Shown piece after piece: positions 56,497-64,000 of a stretch of DNA of 64,000 nt. The position numbers and the translations under genes were made by a program. Each line of letters opens with the position of its first letter. The first letter of the stretch is position 1. Source of the stretch: Rothia mucilaginosa (GTDB lineage Bacteria; Actinomycetota; Actinomycetes; Actinomycetales; Micrococcaceae); the NCBI RefSeq assembly GCF_019334805.1, contig NZ_CP079822.1, positions 2,219,080-2,283,079 of the forward strand, in the 5' to 3' direction. The notes beneath the pieces are model-generated. The model searched no databases and was not told the DNA's origin. It was given only the letters and a program-made list of their open reading frames with translations.

Positions 56497-57054
56497 ATGT
56501 CTCAGCCGACTCTCACCGTACTGGCTGGCCCCACTGCTGTTGGCAAGGGTACGGTGTGCCAGTACATTCGTGAGAACTACCCGAACGTGTGGTTCTCTGT
56601 TTCCGCTACCACTCGTGATCCTCGCCCCGGTGAGGTTGACGGTACTCACTACTATTTCGTTTCGATGGAAGAGTTTGACCAGATGATTGCTGACGGTCAG
56701 ATGCTTGAGTACGCTGTGGTGCACGGTAAGAACAAGTACGGTACTCCGCGCGCTAAGGTCCAGGAGGCTCTGGATGCTGGCCGCCCGGTGATCCTTGAGA
56801 TTGACCTGCAGGGTGCTCGCCAGATTCGCGAGACCATGCCTGATGCTCGCCTGATTTTCTTGGCTCCTCCGAGCTGGGATGAGCTGGTGTCGCGTCTGGT
56901 GGGTCGAGGTACCGAGAGTGAGCAGGAGCAAGCTCGTCGCCTTGAAACCGCGAAGGTTGAGCTGGCTGCTGAGAAGGAATTTGACGTCACGGTCGTCAAC
57001 GACTCTGTTGAGCGTGCGGCGAAGGAGATTGCTGAGCTGATTGGCGCCGCCTAA
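56497..57054 (+). CDS. gmk: Guanylate kinase
   Basis: A 185-residue enzyme phosphorylating GMP to GDP. The P-loop GPTAVGKGT carries Lys17. [20 protein letters not shown] binds GMP and [13 protein letters not shown] follows. It is slightly short at the N-terminus but normal for Actinobacteria. It ends at a clear terminator. Confidence 0.95.
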   Translation: MSQPTLTVLAGPTAVGKGTVCQYIRENYPNVWFSVSATTRDPRPGEVDGTHYYFVSMEEFDQMIADGQMLEYAVVHGKNKYGTPRAKVQEALDAGRPVILEIDLQGARQIRETMPDARLIFLAPPSWDELVSRLVGRGTESEQEQARRLETAKVELAAEKEFDVTVVNDSVERAAKEIAELIGAA

Positions 57055-57126
57055 TCTGCATGCTTTGCGTTTGCGGTGGGGCTAGAGTTTCTTCCGACCT
57101 GTAGTTCTGCCGCGAGGCGTTGTGAA

Positions 57127-57167
57127 GGGTGGGGTTTCGAAGAGTTTTCTTCGGGCCCCACCTTTTT
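57127..57167 (+). terminator. Rho-independent terminator of gmk
   Basis: GGTGGGGTTT pairs with GGGCCCCACC (G-T pairs at the inner end) around an AT-rich loop, followed by TTTTT. Confidence 0.75.
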
Positions 57168-57337
57168 CTATGGGCTGACACCTTTTGTCCAGGCTGGTAC
57201 GTGCGTTTTAGCCGTTGAGAGGGTAGAATAGTTCTTTAGTTTTGACCGTGCCCTCAGTGCGCCCGGTTTGCGCCATAGCGCGAACGGTGTGCGGGGGTGT
57301 TCGGTACGTACATTCCATCAAGCTATTTGGAGTTTTA

Positions 57338-57795
57338 GTGGCAAACGAAATCAAGGAACACGAGGACTACAACTTCGTTGACGGTGTCGCTCCCGAGGGC
57401 ATCGTGAGCCCCAGCGCTGACGCGCTGATTGAGAAGGCGGAGTCCAAGTACGGCCTGGTGATTTTCGGTGCCCGCCGTGCACGCCAGATTAACGCGTACT
57501 ACGCTAACCTGCAGGACAATACTGCTGCGCACGTTGGCCCGCTGGTTGACGCTGAGTCGAACGAGAAGTCCCTGTCGGTGGCAATGCGTGAAATCATTGC
57601 TGACCGTGTTGTGGCGGAGCACCGCCCGGACGCTAAGTTCGACGAGGACGGCTACCCGATTCCCGAGGATCTGTCCGCTGTGATTGATTTCAGCGCGGCT
57701 GAGTTCTCTGGCGCTATCGAGGAGGAGTACATCCCCGCAGGTAGCGAAGAGGTTATGCTATCGAAGAGGTTATCCTCGACGAGTCCGCTGAGTAA
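57338..57795 (+). CDS. rpoZ: RNA polymerase omega subunit, one frameshift near the 3' end
   Basis: About 152 codons. The GTG at 57338 (VANEIKEHEDYNFVDGVAPE) follows TTGGAG. ALIEKAESKYGLVIFGARRARQINAYY is the conserved omega core; a long acidic tail is usual in Actinobacteria. The frame breaks near 57755, where adding one base restores AIEEVILDESAE and the stop at 57793. Omega helps assemble RNA polymerase. The break fits the run of one-base errors that starts here, so the gene is probably intact in the organism. Read as is, translation would run on to 58006. Confidence 0.88.
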
Positions 57796-57825
57796 TCTGC
57801 TTCTACAAGGATTCTTTGACGTACC

Positions 57826-59263
57826 ATGCGCATTATCGTTGGTATTGGAGGGGCATTGCTGCGTACAAGGCGGCGATGCTCCTTCGTCTTTTTGCGAAGA
57901 ATGGCGACGAGGTGATTGCCATGCCCACCCCGAACGCGACGAAGTTCGTGGGTGTTCCCACTCTGGAGGCGCTGAGCGGCAACCCCGTCTCAACGGACGT
58001 ATTTGACCGCGTGCCGGAGGTGAACCATGTGCGTCAGGCTGAACAGGCTGACGCTGTGGTGATTGCCCCGGCGACCGCTGATTTGCTGGCTCGTTTGGCG
58101 GCTGGTCGTGCGGATGATCTGCTGTCCTCTACGGTGTTGACGACGCACGCCCCGGTGATTTGGCGCCGGCGATGCACACCCAGATGTGGGAGCATCCGGC
58201 GACTCAGGCGAATGTGCAGACGCTGCGTTCGTGGGGTTATCACGTGATTGAGCCTGCGATTGGGCGTTTGACGGGCCCGGATTCTGGTCCGGGTCGCATG
58301 CCTGAGCCGGAGGATATTTTCACGGTGGCTCTGGATGTGATTGCCCGCTTCCCGAAGGGTCAGGTGCACCCGGTGTACACGCCCGGTTACGCGCCGACTG
58401 AGCCCCTGTACACGGGTACGGAGCAGGAGCGTATGGCGGCGGCGCGTGCGGCGACGCTGACTTCGGCGCTGCTGGGCCAGGGTGATTCGGGCAAGACTGA
58501 GCCTGGTCAGATTGAACCCAGCCAGGCAACTGGCGCATCCGAATCGCTGCGTGGCCCTCTGGCTGGTCGCCTCGTGGTCATTACCGCCGGCGGTACCCGT
58601 GAGGCGCTGGACCCGGTACGCTTCCTCGGCAACCGTTCGACCGGCAAGCAGGGTGTGGCGCTCGCGGAGGCGGCACGCGACCTGGGCGCGACCGTTCACC
58701 TGATTGGTGCGAACCTTGAGGTTCCTGCGCCGGAGGGTGTGCAGGTGACCCGCGTGGTGAGCGCCCTGGAGCTGCGCGAGGCGACCCTTGAGGCGAGCGC
58801 GGCGGCAGATGTGCTGATCATGTCTGCGGCGGTGGCTGATTTTAGGCCCGCCGAGTTTGCCGAGTTCAAGATTAAGAAGAGCGCCGATTCTGAGGATGCG
58901 CCGGTGATTCAGCTGGTGCGCAACCCGGATATTCTGCGTGAGGTCGTGGTGCGCCGCCAGCAGGCTCGTGAGGCAGGGGAGAGCACCCTCGGTCCGAAGC
59001 TCATTGTTGGTTTTGCGGCGGAGACCGGTTCGGCGGAGAAGACTCCGTTGGAGCTGGGTCGTGAGAAGCTGCAGCGTAAGGGCACGGACTTCCTGGCGGT
59101 CAATACGGTGGGTGTGAATCGTGGTTTCGGCACGGACGATAACACGATTACGCTGCTGTCGACTCTGAATGATGAGGCGCCGGTGTTCTCCGGTTCGAAG
59201 AAGGAACTGTCCGTGCGTCTGTTGGAGCATGTGGCGGCGTTCCTGCCTGAGCTTTCTGCCTAA
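57826..59263 (+). CDS. coaBC: Bifunctional phosphopantothenoylcysteine decarboxylase/ligase, two frameshifts
   Basis: Makes 4'-phosphopantetheine for coenzyme A. From the ATG at 57826 (RIIVGIGG), one G is missing near 57850 (GGIAAYKAAML is restored by adding it) and one T near 58162 (VILAPAMHTQMWEHP). With both added the frame is 480 codons, the normal length. The CoaC flavin domain has the catalytic HTQMW-type segment. The CoaB domain begins RLVVITAGGTREALDPVRFLGNRSTGKQG and contains IMSAAVADFRP and a Lys-rich KIKKS. The gene follows rpoZ by 30 bp, as in relatives. Confidence 0.9.
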
Positions 59264-59657
59264 GCTTTTGGCCTGAGCTTTCTGTCTAAGACAACCTGGC
59301 GCATCCGCGTATAGTTGCGGAGCGTTCATAGTTCGAAACGTTCGTGGCGTGGAGCCCGTGCGGTGCCTCCTGTGGGAGTACCGTGCGGGCTTTGCTGTAC
59401 CCTCCAAATCTGCTATACCCCGGCTCTGCTGCCTGCCTGCTCCTCCGTAGCTCTGCCGCCCGCCTTCTTCTGTAGCCCCTTGGAGAGCATTATGCGCAAG
59501 CACTTGTGATGCGGGTTTCTTTCTTCTGGGGTTCACTCGGGGAGTGCCTCATATTTCTGTCATACTGGTGAAATTTCTGACCGTACCCCTGAACCGTCAG
59601 ATAAAGGTCTTGTATCATGGCATAGAGAGTATTTCGCGTTGAAGGGGAAGAAGCACC
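59264..59657. other. 394-bp gap between coaBC and rapZ
   Basis: It contains the coaBC terminator (59353). The rest, with AT-rich parts near 59550-59620, should hold the rapZ promoter. No gene was accepted. Confidence 0.6.
59353..59393 (+). terminator. Rho-independent terminator of coaBC
   Basis: AGCCCGTGCGGT pairs fully with ACCGTGCGGGCT (two G-T pairs), with an inner CTCC/GGAG stem and a TTT tail. Confidence 0.8.
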
Positions 59658-60570
59658 ATGCCCGAGAATCAGAGCAAGCCCGCCACGGTAGAGTCCGCCC
59701 AGAGTGAGGAGCGCCCTCAGATTCTGGTGATCACCGGTATTTCCGGTGCAGGCCGCAGTACTGTCGCAAATGTACTGGAGGATGAGGGCTGGTACGTTAT
59801 CGATAACATCCCGCCGCAGATGCTCGGTTCCCTGGCTGAGCTGGTGACCCGCGACGGTGCGCGAGTTCCGAAGGTGGCGCTCGGTATTGACGTTCGCGCC
59901 CGCGCCCTGTTCTCCGATCTTCCCGCTGCGATTGAGACTCTGCGCAAGTCCGATATTGACTTCTCCATGCTCTTCCTTGACGCCAAGGATGAGACCATTA
60001 TTGCCCGCTACGAGGCTCAGCGCCGCCCGCACCCGCTGCAGGTGAGGGCCGCGTCCTCGATGGCATCCGCGCTGAACGCACTCTCTTTGAAGGTCTGCGC
60101 CTCGCTTCTGACCGCACCATTGACACCACCGGCATGAACGTTCACGAGCTGGCTCGTACCGTGCGTGAAATGTTCGCTGAGGGTGCGGATAAGAAGCTGA
60201 ACCTGACCGTGATGAGCTTCGGCTTCAAGTACGGTGCGCCTTCGGACGCTAACTATATGGCTGATATGCGTTTCATCCCGAACCCGCACTGGGTTCCGGA
60301 GCTGCGCCCCTGACCGGTCAGGACGCCCCGGTGCGCGACTACGTGCTGGAGCACGCGGGCACCGAGGAGTTCATCAGCAACTACCTTGCGGCTCTTCGCC
60401 CCGTGCTTGAGGGCTACCGCCGCGAGGGCAAGTACTACGCCACCATCGCTATTGGCTGCACCGGTGGTAAGCATCGTTCCGTGGCTGTGACGGAGGAACT
60501 GGCTCGTCGTCTCTCTGCTTTCGGTGAGCTGAACGTGAATGTTCAGCACCGTGACAAGGGCCGCGAGTAA
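59658..60570 (+). CDS. rapZ: RNase adapter/nucleotide-binding protein RapZ, two frameshifts
   Basis: A P-loop protein of 304 residues after correction. Walker [11 protein letters not shown] lies near the N-terminus. [13 protein letters not shown] and [23 protein letters not shown] follow. The frame breaks near 60041 (one G missing after CTGCAG) and near 60308 (one C missing in CGCCCC), after which [18 protein letters not shown] and the RapZ signature [19 protein letters not shown] continue. The family controls amino-sugar and envelope metabolism through RNA in other bacteria. It leads the rapZ-yvcK-whiA set. Confidence 0.9.
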
Positions 60571-60676
60571 GTTTTCCCGGCGCGTCCCAACCACCGCGTC
60601 GTGATTCATTAGCCGCCGTCCGGCCCCGCACCCGTGGACCGGCATACCATTCCTTCCGGGTATGTGAGGTATTACT

Positions 60677-61691
60677 ATGTCCACCCATTCGACCAGTTAT
60701 GACACTCAGGTATTCCGCGCCTGCCGGCTCTGCCGACTCAGGCTCTGCGCCTGTTGAAGACCACGCACCGTTCGCCGAAGGTCACGGCGATGGCGGCGGC
60801 CACGGGCTGTACGGTTCCCTGTCTGCGCTTCGCCACGTCACGCCTGATTTGACGGCTGTTGTGACGGTTGCTGACGATGGCGGTTCGTCGGGTCGTTTGC
60901 GTGAGGAGATGGGTATTCTCCCTCCCGGGGACTTGCGTATGGCGCTTTCTGCGCTGTGTGATGACACCGATGGGGTCGCACGTGGCGTGATGTATGCAGC
61001 ATCGTTTTAGCGCGCCCGAAGGTTATGAGGGTGAGTTCCCGCTGGATTACCACGCTCTCGGTAACCTGCTGATTGCTACTCTCTGGCAGCTGCTGGATGA
61101 CCCGGTTGCCGGTCTGGACTGGCGGGTGCCCTGCTGAACGCGCGCGGCCGCGTGCTACCGATGGCGCTGGATCCGATGGTCATTTACGGCACCGTGCTGC
61201 GTGAGCATAACGGTGCGGTATTGAGCGTGTGAAGTGGTCGGCCAGGTGAACCTCTCGAAGAGGAACGGGTTCACGATATTGGTCTGACCCCTGAGAATGC
61301 TCGCCCCTGCCGGAGGCGCTCTCCGCTATTGAGGAATCCGATTGGATTGTTTTGGGTCCGGGTTCGTGCGTACGTCGGTTCTGCCGCATCTGCTGTTGGA
61401 CGCTCAGCGTGGGCATTATCCGCACGGGAGGCGCGCCGCTGCGTGGTCATGAACTCTCCGATGATAAGGAGACGGTCGGTTTCACCCCGGCAACGCACCT
61501 GGATTTGTTGCGCCCAGTACGCCCCGAAGCTTCACCTTGACGCGGTGATTGCTGACGCTGACATGCAGGCTGATCACCGTTCCGAGCTGGAGCGGGAGGC
61601 TTCTGCGATGGGTGCGAAGGTTGTGTGGGCGCATCTGCGTTCGAGCTCCCAGCCGAATGTGCACGACCCGCTGAAGCTTGCGGCTGCGTAA
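60677..61691 (+). CDS. yvcK: Gluconeogenesis factor/2-phospho-L-lactate transferase-like YvcK, many frameshifts
   Basis: The conserved parts are clear but spread over three frames. [20 protein letters not shown] and [20 protein letters not shown] bind nucleotide. Then comes [16 protein letters not shown] after two missing bases near 60970 and 60993. Another break is near 61122. VLGPGS and TSVLPHLL lie near 61350-61400, and the C-terminus reads [20 protein letters not shown]. At least six single-base changes are needed to restore it, including one probable extra C near 61510. The family supports cell-wall synthesis. Its position between rapZ and whiA fits. Confidence 0.82.
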
Positions 61692-61816
61692 ACGAAGCGT
61701 TGAGCTGAGCTCTTAGATTGACTGGCTGATTTGCGGCTCAGGCGTGATGCTTGAGCTGGCTGTTTGTGCGCTCTTTTCCTGATTTTAGACTTTAACACTA
61801 CGCCCAGAAGACCTTC

Positions 61817-62776
61817 ATGGCATTAACCACGCTCGTCAAGACGAATCGCCAACTACGAGGCAACGAAAGTCTCTGCTCGTAAGGCAGAAATCTCTACGAT
61901 TCTGCGTTTTACCGGAGGCCTGCACATCGTCTCGGGGCGAATCGTGGTGGAGTCTGAGGTCGACCACGAGGCAACCGCCCACCGCATGCGCCGCACCATC
62001 GCGGAGATTTACGGTCACGGACTCTGAGCTGACCAGCTCAGCGGTGTGCCTGCGTCGAGGCGGCCGCTACATTGTGCGTGTGGATCACGGCGGTGAGGCA
62101 CTGGCTCGCCAGACCGGCCTGCTGGATTTGCGTGGCCGCCCGGTGCGTGGCCTGCCGCCGGCTGTGGTGAACGGCTCCCTGCAGGACGCCGAGGCGGTTA
62201 TGCGCGGTGCGTTCTTGGCGCACGGTTCGCTGACTGAGCCGGGTCGTTCCTCCTCCCTGGAGATTACCTGCCCGGTCCGGAGGCGGCACTCGCGCTGGTG
62301 GGTGCGGCTCGTCGCCTGGAGATTATTGCGAAGGCACGCGAGGTGCGCGGCACCGACCGTGTGGTGGTGCGTGACGGCGAGACCATTTCGCAGCTGCTGG
62401 AGCGTATGGGCGCGACTAGCACCCTGACCACGTGGCGTGAGGCGCGCACCCGCAAGGAGGTTCGTGCGACCGCGAACCGTCTGGCGAATTTTGATGATGC
62501 GAACCTGCGCCGTAGCGCTCAGGCGGCTGTTGCGGCGAGCGCCCCGTGGAGCGTGCCCTGCAGATTCTGGGGCATGAGGCGCCGGATCATCTGCGTTATG
62601 CCGGTGAGCTGCGTGTGCTGCATAAGCATGCGTCGTTGGATGAGCTGGGTCGTCTGGCTGATCCGCCGATGACGAAGGACGCGATTGCGGGCCGTATTCG
62701 TCGCCTGCTGGTGATGGCTGATAAGCGTGCTTCGGAGCTGGGTGTTCCCGGTACTGAGTTGCCGCGCGAGGACTAA
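61817..62776 (+). CDS. whiA: DNA-binding sporulation/division regulator WhiA, several frameshifts
   Basis: It starts ALTTLV at 61817. [40 protein letters not shown] and [17 protein letters not shown] form the homing-endonuclease-like N-terminal fold. The HTH-containing C-terminal domain ([20 protein letters not shown] and [14 protein letters not shown]) is in frame to the stop. Breaks lie near 61845, 62025, 62275 and 62540. WhiA is found in all Gram-positive bacteria and is linked to cell division. It is the third gene of the rapZ-yvcK-whiA block. Confidence 0.85.
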
Positions 62777-62995
62777 GCGAAGGCTAGATTCTGCTCTCAA
62801 ACGGTGTGGGAAGCTCGTGTGGCTGAGGTGTTTGTGACGGCTTTGTGACAAGCCGCAACCCGCTGTTTTTGAACAAAACCGCATATTTTTCAAAAATGAA
62901 CCTGTGGATGGCTCCTTTCGCGCCGATCGAGGGAGTTATCCACAGGTTCTTTGCGTGCGCTCGTGCGTTCACGCGCGTGAGCCTAGGGTAGGGGT
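62777..62995. promoter_or_regulatory. Intergenic region with an inverted DnaA-box-like pair
   Basis: GAACCTGTGGAT (62898-62909) and ATCCACAGGTTC (62938-62949) form a perfect 12-bp inverted repeat with a 28-bp spacer. The right arm includes TTATCCACA (62936-62944), the DnaA-box consensus. It should also carry the comEA promoter. Confidence 0.45.
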
Positions 62996-64000
62996 ATGAC
63001 GAGCATGACCCCAACCCCGACCAGAATGCTGTACAGAGCCCTGTGCAAGACAACGCACCCCAGCAGGGTGGCAGCCAGCCGGCGGCGCGCAGCGTAGCGC
63101 CCGTTCCCTGATGAACAGCCTCTACCGCAGCCCCCGCGCCCGCAAGAACGGTGCGCCGGATGCCGAGGACACCGTACCTCTGGCTATTGCCGCTGAGGTA
63201 ACGCCCGCGGAGGTAGCTGCCGAAGAAGCTGAGGCACCGCAGCCTGAATTTTCGCTGCCTAATTCTTCTCAGCCCGGCACCGCACAGCCCAGGGCGAGCC
63301 AGCCCGTACCTACCGGCGACCTGTACCTACCAGCAAGCCCACGGCATCCCAGCCGGAGTCGAATGGTTGGGCTGACTGGGATCAGCAGCCCGATTGGAAC
63401 GAGGTGGACGACTGGGCGGAGTGGGAGCAGACCGATCAGCCCGGCACCACCCGCAGTGCCCGTTGGGGCTTGTCGCCGCGCGTGCTGCTTCTGGTGGCGG
63501 TGTTGGCGTTGGTTGCCGTGGTGTGGGGTGTGACCCAGTTTTCGGCGGCGCCGCGTGCCGAGCAGGTCGCCTCCCCGGGCGCTTCTGCCGAGTCGGTGCA
63601 GGCGGTGGGTGCCCAGCAGAGCCCCGGAACTCAACCCGGCACCCAGTCCGCTACTCAATCTACTGCCCAGCCGGGCGCTAACCGAGTGAATCTGCGCAGG
63701 GTGGCGCCTCCGGTGAGGCTACCGTGCGGGTGCACGTGGCGGGTGCCGTGAACAATCCGGCGTGTACACGCTACCCGCAGGGTCGTGCCGTGGATGCGAT
63801 TGCCGCCGCCTCCGGTGCCGCCGCGGATGCTGACCTGGACCGCGTAAACCTTGCCGGTGCGCTCAGTGACGGGGTGCAGATTTATGTGCCCCATCGTGGT
63901 GAGACGGCTGCTCCGGCGCAGATTCAGCCCAATGGTGGAACGGCAAATGCGGGTCAGGGTAACGCGGCGAATGGTGCAGCGCAGAACGGCGCTTCTCAGG
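62996..64000 (+). CDS. comEA: ComEA-like DNA uptake protein, frameshifted and cut by the window end
   Basis: A long disordered N-terminal part (NSLYRSPRARKNGAPDAED) precedes a membrane helix (VLLLVAVLALVAVVWGVTQF, near 63480-63540). A linker rich in Gln, Thr and Ala follows, then an SLBB-type domain: VRVHVAGAVNNP, VDAIAAASGAAADADL and NLAGALSDGVQIYVPHRG. In ComEA this leads to a DNA-binding helix-hairpin-helix, which would lie beyond the window. Several single-base breaks are seen (for example near 63335, 63695 and 63755). The start at 62996 is tentative. ComEA binds incoming DNA during natural transformation. Confidence 0.75.

Noticed and set aside
59315..59509. 64-codon open frame between coaBC and rapZ
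   Set aside because: Overlaps the coaBC terminator, has no ribosome site and a composition rich in Cys, Pro and Leu unlike real genes here.
57826..62776. coaBC, rapZ, yvcK and whiA as true pseudogenes
   Set aside because: All conserved motifs remain, the changes are single-base, and unrelated essential genes would have to decay together only in this stretch.

Overview
The window is chromosomal DNA from a high-GC Gram-positive bacterium of the family Micrococcaceae. The best guess is Rothia, probably R. mucilaginosa. The reasons are the gene order alaS-ruvX-mltG-aroE-aroC-aroK-aroB-efp-nusB, the order pyrR-pyrB-pyrC-carA-carB-pyrF-mihF-gmk-rpoZ-coaBC, the rapZ-yvcK-whiA block, the actinobacterial integration host factor, and GTG starts with AAGGAG-type ribosome sites. 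The genus is an inference, because no rRNA is present. No rRNA, tRNA, CRISPR array, transposase or prophage was recognised.

Layout. 1-2.4 kb: the 3' part of rel (ppGpp synthetase/hydrolase). 2.6-12 kb: a T-rich-codon accessory island of four same-strand genes. They encode a HEPN RNase-like protein ending in DUF3320, a phospholipase-D/SNF2 helicase fusion, an MmeI-like adenine methyltransferase and a Schlafen/AlbA_2-type protein. This is the best candidate for an undescribed defence system. 12.2-17.1 kb: three GC-rich genes of unknown function. 17.4-21.2 kb: a family of DUF6318-like lipoproteins and one secreted partner, with a sharp AT-rich block inside. 21.3-31.9 kb: housekeeping genes (DUF349 protein, hisS, aspS, a small P-loop kinase, dtd, rarA, rpsD) with a solitary AbiEi/DUF559 protein wedged between hisS and aspS. 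32.1-44.1 kb: alaS, ruvX, mltG, the aromatic-biosynthesis cluster, efp and nusB. 44.6-46.2 kb: two tandem lipoproteins. 46.4-55.7 kb: the complete UMP-biosynthesis operon, preceded by a PyrR-type leader. 56.0-64 kb: mihF, gmk, rpoZ, coaBC, rapZ, yvcK, whiA and the start of comEA.

Two families of palindromic elements sit between genes. Family A (about 66 bp, five copies, 2.4-21.3 kb) lies just after stop codons, once between convergent genes. Family B (about 63-85 bp, six copies, 16.4-29 kb) varies in its arm sequence while keeping the arms complementary, which suggests selection on the hairpin. Two family B copies flank the AbiEi/DUF559 gene.

From about 57.75 kb to the window end every gene carries one or more single-base frameshifts, while the first 57 kb shows none. 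The affected genes are conserved and several are essential, so this looks like a locally poor assembly rather than gene decay. Those genes are annotated as single frameshifted CDSs.
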